DNA from: Patescibacteria group bacterium
GTDB lineage: Bacteria; Patescibacteriota; Minisyncoccia; RBG-13-40-8-A
NCBI GenBank assembly: GCA_018829905.1
Contig: JAHJST010000022.1
Coordinates: 1-39,560 of the forward strand
Direction of reading: 5' to 3'
DNA: 39,560 nucleotides
Below, one piece after another: positions 7,224-15,335 of this stretch. Each line of letters opens with the position of its first letter. The first letter of the stretch is position 1. Under the pieces are notes generated by a model. It did not search any database. It saw only the letters and a list, made by a program, of their open reading frames with translations, and was not told the DNA's origin. The translations under genes and the position numbers were made by a program.

Positions 7224-7625
7224 ATGCAAGACATTTCCCCACAAATAATATTACTTATAGGTACTCTTGGAGGTACATTAATTGGCGTTATGTCATCCTT
7301 GATTACTGTTTTTATTACAAAAAAATATGAAGAAAAGAAAGATTATAGAAAAACCTTATTGGAGACTTCTATAATTAATTGGAAAAGGATGTCTGAATTC
7401 GCCTTAAAAAATGGTGGTACGCTTTTTCCGCTTGATTCATTTATTATCTATAATTCTAAATTAATGAACGCAATATCAAAAAATCCAGACTTATCAAAAG
7501 ATGAGTTAAAAAGATTGCTTGATGAATCGCATGAATTAATGGAAATTTATGTAGAAAAAGAGGCTCAGCACAAAAAAAGAGACTATGAAATTAGAAGAAA
7601 ATTAGATTTAGAAAACAAAAAATGA
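7224..7625 (+). CDS. Single-anchor membrane protein, unknown function
   Basis: 133 residues. The N-terminal membrane helix is glycine-rich (IILLIGTLGGTLIGVMSSLI) and is followed by a long, highly charged helical region ending in RRKLDLENKK. No Cys or catalytic signature is visible. It resembles in layout the protein at 6160. It lies alone, with an inverted repeat upstream and an AT-rich gap downstream. Confidence 0.7.
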   Translation: MQDISPQIILLIGTLGGTLIGVMSSLITVFITKKYEEKKDYRKTLLETSIINWKRMSEFALKNGGTLFPLDSFIIYNSKLMNAISKNPDLSKDELKRLLDESHELMEIYVEKEAQHKKRDYEIRRKLDLENKK

Positions 7626-7839
7626 TTTAAAAGACAAGAATAAATAATTTTATTTAAATACAGTAATTATTTTTTACTTGATTGATTAATTTAAGTTGTG
7701 TTTTCAATGATTCCATTTAATACGTAATCTTCTAGGATGGTTATAATAACGGACGAACTGGGGAGCAGTCATTTTTGATCTTAAATTTAATACCCCAAGC
7801 AGGACGGTTAGAACTTTTATCGCTAAGAAGGCGTTTTTA

Positions 7840-7848
7840 TGTTAAAAT
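7840..7848 (+). promoter_or_regulatory. Extended -10 placed for a leaderless transcript
   Basis: TG-t-TAAAAT ends at 7848. A start seven bases later (7855) is one base before the ATG at 7856. The stretch before it (7626-7839) has no gene, only AT-rich sequence and a short GC-rich patch around 7741-7835. Confidence 0.55.
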
Positions 7849-7855
7849 AAAATAT

Positions 7856-8806
7856 ATGAGCAAAAAATTTTTAATTTTCATACCGATTGTTATTGTTATA
7901 GGAATTGTAGTCTACTTTACGGTATTTCAGCCGGATGAAGTGCTAACTCCTAGTATTAATAGTTTTGAAGAATGTGTTTCCGCCGATTATCCAGTAATGG
8001 AGAGTTATCCCAGGCAATGTAAAACACCCGATGGTAGAAGTTTTACAGAGGATATTGGCAATGAATTAGAAAAAATTGATCTAATAAGAGTAAATAATCC
8101 TCGCCCTAATCAAATTATCCAAAGTCCTATCTTAATAAAAGGAGAAGCAAGGGGATATTGGTTTTTCGAAGCAACCTTTCCAATAAAATTAATCAATGAA
8201 AACGGGGAAGTCATTGTTCAACATTATGCTCAAGCAAAAGATGACTGGATGACTGAAGATTTTGTTTCCTTTGAAGTTGAATTGAATTTTGAAATTATAA
8301 ATACTCAAAAAGGCACTTTAATTTTAGAAAAATCAAATCCATCAGATTTACCAGAAAATTATGATAAACTTCGTATTCCAGTTATTTTAGAAAAAGCTGA
8401 AAAACTTCTTCAAACAATAAAGCTTTATTATTATAACCCTGATTTAGATAAAGATGAGACGGATAATGTTCTTTGTAGTAAAAAAGGGCTTGTAGCAGTA
8501 GAGCGTAAAATCCCTGTTACTAAAACACTAATTCAAGATACTATAAAGCTTTTACTTCTCGGAGAGCTTACTAATAAAGAAAAAGACCAAGGGATTACCA
8601 CTGAATATCCTTTAACTGGATTTTCATTAAAAGGAGCTTCTCTAAAAGAAGGAAGCTTAATGCTTGAATTTAATGACCCCAATAACAAAACTATTGGTGG
8701 TTCATGCCGAATAGGGATATTATGGTTTCAGATTGAAGCTACAGCAAAACAGTTTCCTCAAATTCAAGAGGTTAAGTTTATGTCCGAGGATCTTTTCCAG
8801 CCTTAA
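7856..8806 (+). CDS. Gmad2 plus GerMN domain protein, membrane-anchored
   Basis: 316 residues from ATG at 7856; a longer frame from 7775 has no support. It has an N-terminal anchor or signal helix (FLIFIPIVIVIGIVVYF). A Cys-containing segment (residues 40-70) follows, then a Gmad2 immunoglobulin-like domain starting near VNNPRPNQIIQSPILIKGEA. The last part is a GerMN domain, seen from IKLYYYNPDLDKD, with KLLLLGELT and SLMLEFNDP. These domains occur in spore-germination proteins but also in many non-sporulating bacteria, where the proteins act outside the membrane in unknown ways. Confidence 0.82.
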   Translation: MSKKFLIFIPIVIVIGIVVYFTVFQPDEVLTPSINSFEECVSADYPVMESYPRQCKTPDGRSFTEDIGNELEKIDLIRVNNPRPNQIIQSPILIKGEARGYWFFEATFPIKLINENGEVIVQHYAQAKDDWMTEDFVSFEVELNFEIINTQKGTLILEKSNPSDLPENYDKLRIPVILEKAEKLLQTIKLYYYNPDLDKDETDNVLCSKKGLVAVERKIPVTKTLIQDTIKLLLLGELTNKEKDQGITTEYPLTGFSLKGASLKEGSLMLEFNDPNNKTIGGSCRIGILWFQIEATAKQFPQIQEVKFMSEDLFQP

Positions 8807-8885
8807 AATTAGAAATCTTTTATTCAAATACTTAACAAATAAGTTTTAACAAAGTCCGTCCCCCGGAGTCCATTTAAACAAAAAT

Positions 8886-8908
8886 CCTTGCTTTTTTCAA
8901 GGTTTTTT
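8886..8908 (+). terminator. Rho-independent terminator after the Gmad2-GerMN gene
   Basis: CCTTG-cttttt-tCAAGG hairpin followed by six T. A TATAAT at 8925-8930 just behind it probably serves the next gene. Confidence 0.8.
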
Positions 8909-8955
8909 GATAAAGTAAATTCAGTATAATTTCAAAATAAAAAAGGAGGCATTAA

Positions 8956-9555
8956 ATGAGAGAAAAAAAGATTATGGGAATAAGTCCGTTTAAAGAAGCT
9001 GGTTATGCTAACGACCTATTTACTATTCTTTTTTGGAACTGTTCGGCGTTTATTGAAGACCACTATTTCATTCATTACCCTGTTGTTTTATTGGGAGGAT
9101 GGAAAGACGATATTCTTTCTGATGACGAATGTCATATTCAAAGGATAACTACAGAAATTCCACCACCATTAGACATAGCTAAAATTAGCTTGTCGTGCAA
9201 TTATCCTTTTCAGGGAAAACTACCTTTATCTCTTAGAGGATTTATAAGAGATAACGCTGAATTTGAAAAATATCCTTATATAGGAAATATGGTTTTAAAA
9301 GAATGGTCTATTGAATATCCAAAATCAGAATCTAGGATCCTCACGACAACCAACAAAAGACTTGAAAGATTTGATTTAATTTCAGCATTATGGTTTCCTG
9401 ATGGCAGGATATTTAGTTTTAACGAAGAGCTTGCTGAACAAATAATCAAATTAGCCAAATCAACAGTTATTTCAGTGCATAGTGGTCATGCTAGATGGGA
9501 GTGTTTAACAGAAAAGAAAGAACATCAAAAAATGATGGAAAGCATAACAAGCTAG
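8956..9555 (+). CDS. Orphan soluble protein with strong Shine-Dalgarno, unknown function
   Basis: 199 residues. GGAGG at 8945-8949 stands six bases before the ATG, one of the strong ribosome sites in the window. No membrane helix is seen. It has a central PPPLD turn, several Cys residues (WNCSAF, DECHIQ, LSCNYPF, RWECLTE) and a C-terminal helical part. It has its own terminators before (8886) and after (9561), so it is a self-contained unit. I do not recognise the family. Confidence 0.8.
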   Translation: MREKKIMGISPFKEAGYANDLFTILFWNCSAFIEDHYFIHYPVVLLGGWKDDILSDDECHIQRITTEIPPPLDIAKISLSCNYPFQGKLPLSLRGFIRDNAEFEKYPYIGNMVLKEWSIEYPKSESRILTTTNKRLERFDLISALWFPDGRIFSFNEELAEQIIKLAKSTVISVHSGHARWECLTEKKEHQKMMESITS

Positions 9556-9560
9556 AATTA

Positions 9561-9593
9561 AAAAGGAGTGACTCTAAATGAGAAACTCCTTTT
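9561..9593 (+). terminator. Rho-independent terminator, AAAAGGAGT/ACTCCTTTT
   Basis: A nine-base perfect stem with T residues on the descending arm. The left arm also reads as a Shine-Dalgarno site before an ATG at 9579, but that 32-codon frame is probably incidental because its ribosome site is locked in the stem. Confidence 0.75.
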
Positions 9594-9740
9594 ATTATTT
9601 ATACACAAAAGGCTTTGATATATTCCATTCTATTATCCTAAATCTGGTATATAAAATCCATTTGATTCTTGTATAATAGTTCTAACGTTGTTCACGATGC
9701 GGAGCCGTGCGCGGGCAATAAATCATTACTTCCTAAAATT

Positions 9741-9815
9741 TTGACTGAAAACATATTTTGTAGTATCATTTAAATAGTACTAAATTATTTAATATACTTC
9801 AATATAATAGTACTA
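9741..9815 (+). promoter_or_regulatory. Promoter with two operator-like repeats upstream of the IS30 element
   Basis: TTGACT (9741-9746) and TATCAT (9764-9769) are 17 bases apart. Downstream, ATAGTACTA occurs twice (9774-9782 and 9807-9815), 33 bases apart, with AGTACT palindromic in each. The second copy overlaps another TATAAT (9803-9808). Spaced palindromes next to a promoter fit an Xre-type repressor operator. The regulator gene now lies behind the IS30 insertion at 10907. The rest of 9594-9740 shows only the partial repeat at 9675-9694. Confidence 0.5.
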
Positions 9816-9851
9816 CCATAAATAAACTATGTCAAAACAAGAATAGCTGAA

Positions 9852-10927
9852 TTCAACCTTCAAGTGCAACACTAAAGACTTCTAAGGGTGTTTTAAATCC
9901 TAGTCTTTTCCTTGGTCTAGTATTAAGGCTGTATTCTACAAATGCAATATCTTCATTAGATATCTTGGTAAAGTCTGTACCTTTGGGAAAATAGTCTCTA
10001 ATTAAACCATTGGTATTTTCATTAGTGCCTCGTTCCCAAGAATGGTAAGCATGAGCAAAGAATGTTTTAATCCCTATTCTTTGTTCTAGTTCCTGCCACT
10101 TACTGTTCTCTGAACCATTATCAAAAGTAATTGTTTGTTTGGTTTTTTCTGGTAAAAGATTTAAACGGTTGCTAATAGCTGATAATGTAGAATAACTAGT
10201 TTTATCAAATAATTTAGTAATTAAAACTAATCCTGTTTTTCTTTCTACTAATGTATTAATACCTGGCTTGTAATCTTTGGATTCTACAGTATCACTCTCC
10301 CAATCTCCTATACGTTTCCTTAAATCAACAATAAATGGTCTGTTATCAATAGAAATGCCTTCTGGTTTGATTCTTTGACACTTTCTAGCTCCTTTTGGTT
10401 GTCTTCTCTTTCTTTTCCTTCTAAGATACATACGTAAATCTTCTGCTCCTGGCTTTAAGAGACCATAACCATCACGATGTACTTGATCATAGATATATTG
10501 ATAAATAGCTTCGTGAGATATTGTTTGTTTAATCTCTGATTGTATTGTACCAGCTATTTGTTCAGGAGACCATTTTTCCTTTAGATGATTAACTACATAA
10601 TCACGGACTTGTTGATTCTTTAATCTGTCTGTTCTTCCTCTGCTTTTCCTTTTCCTTAATGCTCTCTTATGAGCTAGTCGTGGAATATATGTTTTGTGCC
10701 CTGATAAAAGATTTTTATCAATTTCTCTTGATATTGATGATGGATTTCTGTCTAATGCTGTAGCAATATTTCTAATTGATAATTTTTGCCATAACATCTT
10801 CTGTATTTTTTCACGCTCCTCAATAGAAAAATGTTTGTATTTCATAAAAACACTTTAATAAATGATTAAATATATTGATTAACTCAATAATACCTAATTT
10901 ATTAAAGTGTTGCACTTACTTATTGAA
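9852..10927 (-). mobile_element. IS30-family insertion sequence
   Basis: It carries one transposase on the minus strand. The ends share AAGTGCAACACT in inverted orientation (9862-9873 and 10906-10917), and matching extends outward to TTCAA/TTGAA on each side with mismatches between. That places the ends near 9852 and 10927. A target duplication could not be identified with certainty. The transposase stop codon lies inside the left terminal repeat. Confidence 0.85.
9853..10845 (-). CDS. IS30 family transposase
   Basis: 330 residues, full length for the family. An N-terminal helix-turn-helix region (IRNIATALDRNPSSISREI, about residues 24-42) is followed by a basic stretch and a DDE catalytic core. 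The acidic residues are in GDWESDTV (about residue 184), TFDNGSEN (about 243) and RGTNENTNGLIR (about 277). The arrangement is typical of IS30. The frame is intact, so the element may be active or recent. Its upstream end points toward the Xre-type gene it separates from its promoter. Confidence 0.95.
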   Translation of the reverse strand: MKYKHFSIEEREKIQKMLWQKLSIRNIATALDRNPSSISREIDKNLLSGHKTYIPRLAHKRALRKRKSRGRTDRLKNQQVRDYVVNHLKEKWSPEQIAGTIQSEIKQTISHEAIYQYIYDQVHRDGYGLLKPGAEDLRMYLRRKRKRRQPKGARKCQRIKPEGISIDNRPFIVDLRKRIGDWESDTVESKDYKPGINTLVERKTGLVLITKLFDKTSYSTLSAISNRLNLLPEKTKQTITFDNGSENSKWQELEQRIGIKTFFAHAYHSWERGTNENTNGLIRDYFPKGTDFTKISNEDIAFVEYSLNTRPRKRLGFKTPLEVFSVALEG

Positions 10928-11146
10928 CCTAGTATACCCACTATCAAAAAACCTCAAGAAATTAAGAAAAAAAAGGGACTTTCGCAAGATCGGCTCGCAA
11001 AGCTTGCCGATGTTGCCAACAACATGATTATTAAAATTGAGCAGGGTGAGAATATAAACCCAACGCTTGATACACTAAAGAAAATTGCGAAAGCCCTTGA
11101 GGTTGGTTTGGATGGATTAACCGGTTATCAATTACGTGGTAAATAA
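10907..11146 (+). CDS. Xre-family HTH regulator, 5' end replaced by IS30 end
   Basis: The helix-turn-helix is clear: KKKGLSQDRLAKLADVANN followed by IIKIEQGENINPTLDTLKKIAKAL, a standard Xre/HTH_3 domain. The first residues of the 79-residue frame (MLHLLIE) are coded by the right terminal repeat of the IS30, so the native start was lost or moved. A short ATG frame (MSKQE then TAG) at 9829 on the other side of the IS may be what is left of it. With no Shine-Dalgarno site at the new GTG/TTG starts, expression is doubtful. It precedes the GH130 gene by 29 bases and may have regulated it. Confidence 0.75.
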   Translation: MLHLLIEPSIPTIKKPQEIKKKKGLSQDRLAKLADVANNMIIKIEQGENINPTLDTLKKIAKALEVGLDGLTGYQLRGK

Positions 11147-11175
11147 AAGTCTAATCAATTAAGGAATTAAAAAAT

Positions 11176-12201
11176 ATGATCATAGTTAAAAACGAGGGAA
11201 TAATTTTAAAGAAAACAAATCTTGAATTTGAAAATAAGGGCGTTTTAAACCCGGCCTGCATCCAGGTGGATGACATTATTCACATGTTCTATCGGGCAAT
11301 TAATCATAACGATATTTCTTCCATAGGCTACTGCCAGTTGAAAAATAATAAAGTTGTAAAAAGACTTAAGGAGCCGGTTCTCTTTCCCGAATATGATTAC
11401 GAGAAAAAGGGCGTAGAAGATCCCAGGATTACTCTTTTAGAAGGAACTTACTACCTTTTTTATACAGCCTATGACGGTAAAAACGCTCTCGTTGCCTACG
11501 CCACCAGCCAGGATCTTGTCCATTTCACTAAACAGGGTCTTGTCTCGCCAAAAATTTCTTACGACGAAGCTGAGGACATTTTTCGTGGGTCAAAAGTCAG
11601 GGAAAGATATACCATGTTTGAAATGCTCTACAAAGAAAGAGAAAGTAAAGACATTTTGTTATTTGAAAAAGACGCTTCTCTTTTCCCCCAAAAATTTAAC
11701 AATAAATTTGTTCTTCTTCACCGTATTTTGCCCGGGATCCAAATTATTTACTTTGACAAATTCTCAGATTTGACTTCCAATTACTGGCGCGATTATTTAA
11801 AGAATTTAAATGATTTTATTGTGTTTGACCCTCTCTTTTGGTTTGAAAACCGTAACATTGGCGGTGGTTGTCCCCCTATTGAAACAAAAGATGGATGGCT
11901 TATTATCTATCATGCGGTAGAGGATAACCCTTTTGGTAAAATCTATCATGCCTCCGCTGCCCTGATTGACCTCAAAAATCCCCTAAAAGTTTTGGGGCGA
12001 TTAAAAGAACCTCTATTTTCCCCAAAGGCTTCTTGGGAAAAAAGTGGTGTTATAAATAATGTTGTCTTTCCGACCGGAGCAGTCGTAAAAGATAAAAAAC
12101 TTTATATTTATTATGGCGCTGCCGACAAGTTAATCGCCGCGAAATCTGTTGACCTCACAGAGCTGTTAATTGAACTTAAAGAAAACCCCCTAAAACTATG
12201 A
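11176..12201 (+). CDS. Glycoside hydrolase family 130 (mannoside phosphorylase-like)
   Basis: 341 residues forming a five-bladed propeller enzyme. Family GH130 members phosphorolyse or hydrolyse beta-mannosides. Recognisable motifs are NPACIQVDDIIHMFYRA (about residue 25), GVEDPRIT with the catalytic Asp region (about 80), IGGGCPPIETKDGWLIIYH (about 233) and IYYGAADK near the C-terminus. It shares a four-base overlap with the next gene, a GT4 fusion, so enzyme and transferase are made together. Base composition is clearly richer in G+C than the flanks. An AAGGA lies 13 bases before the ATG, too far for a normal site. Confidence 0.92.
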   Translation: MIIVKNEGIILKKTNLEFENKGVLNPACIQVDDIIHMFYRAINHNDISSIGYCQLKNNKVVKRLKEPVLFPEYDYEKKGVEDPRITLLEGTYYLFYTAYDGKNALVAYATSQDLVHFTKQGLVSPKISYDEAEDIFRGSKVRERYTMFEMLYKERESKDILLFEKDASLFPQKFNNKFVLLHRILPGIQIIYFDKFSDLTSNYWRDYLKNLNDFIVFDPLFWFENRNIGGGCPPIETKDGWLIIYHAVEDNPFGKIYHASAALIDLKNPLKVLGRLKEPLFSPKASWEKSGVINNVVFPTGAVVKDKKLYIYYGAADKLIAAKSVDLTELLIELKENPLKL

Positions 12202-14414
12202 ACACCAACCAGCAAAACAAATCTTGGATCGTCTGTCTGGCCACCTTTCCGCCGCGACGGTGCGGCATAGCTACTTTTACCGCTGACTTAACCAATGCGA
12301 TTGATCAAATGTTTGGACCGTCGGTTAAGTCAAAGATTATCGCGATGAATCCTATCGAAGTAAATCATTTGCCCTATTCTGACAAAGTAATTTGGGAGAT
12401 ATGCCAGCCTCGTGAAGAGGACTATGTTAATATTGCCAACAAGTTGAATCAACTCAAAGAGGTAAAGCTGGTCAACATTCAACATGAATTTAGTATCTTC
12501 GGAGGGGAATATGGCGCACACTTGCTTCTCTTTTTGGCCAAACTTCAGAAACCGGTTGTTATCACATTTCACACCGTTATTCCCGCTCCAGACGAAAAAT
12601 TGCTCAATGTCGTTCAAACTATAATGAAATATTCTAAAGGGATAATTGTAATGACCCAATCTTCAAAAGAGATTCTTACGAGTGACTATGGATTAAATCC
12701 TGATCATATTCAGATTATTCCTCATGGAATCCATCATGTCCCCTATAGAACCAGCCAGCGTGCTAAGTCCGCCTTTGGCTTTTCTGGCAAACTAATCCTC
12801 TCAATCTTTGGGTTTCTTAATCCTGGCAAAGGGATTGAGTATGTAATCGAAGCATTGCCAAGGGTAGTAGAAAAATTCCCTAATGTTCGATTTCTTATCG
12901 CTGGTGTTACTCATCCTGTTGTTCTGGGACAGGAAGGCGAAAACTACCGTAATTTTCTTATTAAAAAAGTTTATGAACTTGGTTTAAGCAACTACGTTTC
13001 TTTTTATAATACCTATTTTAATGTAAATAAACTCCTTCAATTTTTAGAGGCTACTGATGTCTATCTTTCCACTTCCTTAAATCCAAACCAGGCCATCTCC
13101 GGCACTTTATCTTATGCCCTTGGCAGCGGTCGTCCGGTCATATCCACAGCTTTTGCTCAGGCCAAACAAGACATTACGAATGAGGTCGGCATATTGATTG
13201 ACTTCAAAAACCCGCAGGCTTTTACTGATGCCATCATTAAATTAATAAGTAATAATGAATTATGTTTACAGATGGGCAAAAACGCTTATTTCCGCACCAG
13301 GCATATGACCTGGGAAAATGTCGCCTATTCCTACATGAAATATTTTTCGCAATTTGCGCCGGAACTGATCTTGGGACAAAGAAAATTTCCGTCCATAAAA
13401 CTTGATCATTTTGCTAAATTGACTGATGATTTTGGTATTATTCAATTTGCCAAGCTGACCGAACCAGATCTTTCCTTTGGATATACCGTAGACGATAATG
13501 CCCGAGCCTTAATCGCGACTGTTCTTCATTATAAAAAATTTAGGACCAATTCTGCACTAAAACTTGCTTCCATATATCTTAACTTTATTTATCAAGTAGC
13601 TAAACCCGACGGTTATTTTGATAATTATGTCAATTCAAACCGCATTATTGATAAGCAAAGAAATATCCAGGAAAATTCAGAAGATTACAGCGCCAGGGCC
13701 CTATATGCTCTTGCCTTAGTTTCAACTACCAAACAAATCCCCAAACGCTTTAGAAAACAAGCCCATTCTCTATTTGAAAAAAGTTTTGAGAAAAACATTA
13801 CTTTTTCCTCACCTCGCGCTATTGCTTTTTACATTAAGGCTCTTAATTGTTTGCTTTCAAAATGGAAAGAACCCAAGACTCTTGCTGTATCAAGGTCATG
13901 CTGCGAACAACTTATAATTTTATATGAGAAGAGTTACTCGTTGGATTGGGAGTGGTTTGAGCATTATTTAACATATTCAAATGCTATCCTACCAGAAGCA
14001 CTCATTCTCGGCTACAAAATAACAGGAGATAAAAGATATTTTGAAGTGGCTGAAAAAACCCTCAACTTTTTAATTAAACATACCTTTAAGGACGGTATGT
14101 ACATTTCCGTCGGCCAAGATGGCTGGTTTTTTAAGGGAGGGACAAGATCGTATTTTGACCAACAGTCCGAAGATGTTGCTGCCACCGTAAAAGCTCTTAA
14201 TACAATGTTTCAGATAACAAACAGGAGGCAATACGAGGAATTAGCGAGTATCGCATTTAACTGGTTCTTGGGAAATAATATTCTTGGGCAGGTTGTTTAT
14301 GATCGGACCACCGGAGGATGTTATGATGGGATTGGGAAAAAATTTATTAACCTCAACCAGGGTGCCGAATCTACCATTTCTTACCTTTTAGCCCGTCTTT
14401 CTTTTGAGGAATAA
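12198..14414 (+). CDS. GT4 glycosyltransferase fused to a C-terminal alpha/alpha-toroid domain
   Basis: 738 residues. Residues 1-390 form a GT-B glycosyltransferase: FPPRRCGIATFTADL (donor-side loop near the N-terminus), HEFSIFGGEYG, IIPHGIHH, a second Rossmann strand LILSIFGFLNPGKG, and SLNPNQAISGTLSYALGSGR in place of the usual EX7E region. From about residue 400 the sequence turns all-helical with repeating Trp/Tyr/Asp motifs (YTVDDNARAL, NSEDYSARALYAL, DWEWFEHYLTYSNAILPEAL), typical of six-hairpin sugar-binding or hydrolytic barrels. The fusion next to GH130 suggests assembly and recycling of a mannose-containing saccharide. The substrate is inferred only. Confidence 0.88.
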   Translation: MNTNQQNKSWIVCLATFPPRRCGIATFTADLTNAIDQMFGPSVKSKIIAMNPIEVNHLPYSDKVIWEICQPREEDYVNIANKLNQLKEVKLVNIQHEFSIFGGEYGAHLLLFLAKLQKPVVITFHTVIPAPDEKLLNVVQTIMKYSKGIIVMTQSSKEILTSDYGLNPDHIQIIPHGIHHVPYRTSQRAKSAFGFSGKLILSIFGFLNPGKGIEYVIEALPRVVEKFPNVRFLIAGVTHPVVLGQEGENYRNFLIKKVYELGLSNYVSFYNTYFNVNKLLQFLEATDVYLSTSLNPNQAISGTLSYALGSGRPVISTAFAQAKQDITNEVGILIDFKNPQAFTDAIIKLISNNELCLQMGKNAYFRTRHMTWENVAYSYMKYFSQFAPELILGQRKFPSIKLDHFAKLTDDFGIIQFAKLTEPDLSFGYTVDDNARALIATVLHYKKFRTNSALKLASIYLNFIYQVAKPDGYFDNYVNSNRIIDKQRNIQENSEDYSARALYALALVSTTKQIPKRFRKQAHSLFEKSFEKNITFSSPRAIAFYIKALNCLLSKWKEPKTLAVSRSCCEQLIILYEKSYSLDWEWFEHYLTYSNAILPEALILGYKITGDKRYFEVAEKTLNFLIKHTFKDGMYISVGQDGWFFKGGTRSYFDQQSEDVAATVKALNTMFQITNRRQYEELASIAFNWFLGNNILGQVVYDRTTGGCYDGIGKKFINLNQGAESTISYLLARLSFEE

Positions 14415-14453
14415 ATTCAATACTTCCTGTAAAAAATAATTTTAAAGATAATT

Positions 14454-14801
14454 ATGAAAAATAAAAACAAAACAATTTTAAAGCCTTGGGGTAAATATGT
14501 GATTCTGGAAAAAAAGCGGGATTATTGGATCAAAAAATTATTTGTGCGTCAAGGTGAAAAATTAAGTCTGCAAAGTCATAAAGGCCGATTTGAGATTTGG
14601 GTGGTGCTTTCTGGAAGGATTGAGGTTATTAAAGGAAATTCGCATCTTTTTCTTAAAGAGGGAGAATTTGTGAAAATAAATAAAAAAGAAAAGCATAGAA
14701 TAACCGGGCTCGAAAATTCATGGATTCTGGAAACGGCCTTTGGTCAAATGCGAGAAAATGATGTAATCCGTTTTAAAGATGATTATGGACGAATTAAATA
14801 A
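14454..14801 (+). CDS. Mannose-6-phosphate isomerase, cupin type II
   Basis: 115 residues, equal to the stand-alone cupin that forms the C-terminal part of bifunctional ManC proteins. KPWGKYVIL opens it. The metal-binding motif region is LSLQSHKGRFEIWVVLSG (about residues 37-54), and the end is marked by KEKHRITG. It interconverts fructose-6-phosphate and mannose-6-phosphate, which fits the GH130/GT4 neighbours. Its tail overlaps the next frame by 23 bases. Confidence 0.88.
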   Translation: MKNKNKTILKPWGKYVILEKKRDYWIKKLFVRQGEKLSLQSHKGRFEIWVVLSGRIEVIKGNSHLFLKEGEFVKINKKEKHRITGLENSWILETAFGQMRENDVIRFKDDYGRIK

Positions 14802-15158
14802 ACCCTTAGAAGAATTATATCTGGATTTTATAAAAAAGAAAGTAAAAGCCGTAATTTTCGATTTGGATGGCGTTATTGTACCGACGGGCACTTTTTTACG
14901 GGAGAGCGTTGACGGGACGGAGTTAACTATGAGAACGCACAAATTAAGTAAAGAGATGGTAGAAATGATTAAAGAGCTTAAAAAATATGTTTGGATTAAT
15001 TTCTCAAGTGGTCGAGCGCTTCTTTATCTTCAACAGATGCTTGAAGATATTTTATGGGATAAGGTTTCGCTTATTGCCGAAAACATGTCGAACAGAATTT
15101 CAGCATCCAGCGTATGATTGACCGCTATGAGGAAGAATTTCTCAAACTCTTAAGATAA
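14779..15158 (+). pseudogene. HAD-IIB N-terminus joined out of frame to a GT4 C-terminal tail
   Basis: From 14779 (or ATG 14785) the frame gives VKAVIFDLDGVIVPTGTF, a HAD nucleophile motif, and NFSSGRALLYLQQML, a HAD-IIB motif II of the phosphomannomutase or trehalose-phosphatase sort, up to SLIAEN. There the expected ENG motif breaks off and the frame stops at 15117. In the +1-shifted frame the next codons read NFSIQRMIDRYEEEFLKLL and stop at 15158, which looks like the last helix of a GT4 glycosyltransferase. A deletion that fused two neighbouring genes explains this. The lost genes were probably a HAD phosphatase or mutase and a second GT4. Confidence 0.65.
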
Positions 15159-15196
15159 GCCTACGAAAATACAAAAATCATTATAAATTTATTTAA

Positions 15197-15249
15197 AATG
15201 AGACACCAAATTTTACCTTTAAATCTTGGTTCTGAACTCGAGTAGGGAG
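15197..15249. repeat. 53-bp direct repeat, copy 2
   Basis: Same orientation as copy 1 at 5007, with three mismatches in 53 bases. It lies just beyond the broken end of the mannoside module. Confidence 0.75.
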
Positions 15250-15303
15250 CCACGTTGGATGTTGTGAGTTTTTATAATTCTATTTTTTATATCTTAATCT
15301 AAT

Positions 15304-15335
15304 AAAAAAACACATTTTTTCAAATGCGTTTTTTA
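15304..15335 (-). terminator. Rho-independent terminator of typA
   Basis: On the minus strand AACGCATTT-gaaa-AAATGTGTT forms a nine-base stem with one G-U pair, followed by seven T. It begins at the TAA stop of typA. The plus strand also has a T-run after the hairpin, so it may act both ways. Confidence 0.8.

Noticed and set aside
7775-7855. 27-residue extension of the Gmad2-GerMN protein
   Set aside because: The ATG at 7856 begins a normal signal anchor, and the extended -10 at 7840 lies within the extension.
9579-9677. 32-codon frame behind an AAAAAGGAG site
   Set aside because: The site forms the left arm of a nine-base terminator stem, and the frame has no protein-like pattern; the hairpin explains the sequence.
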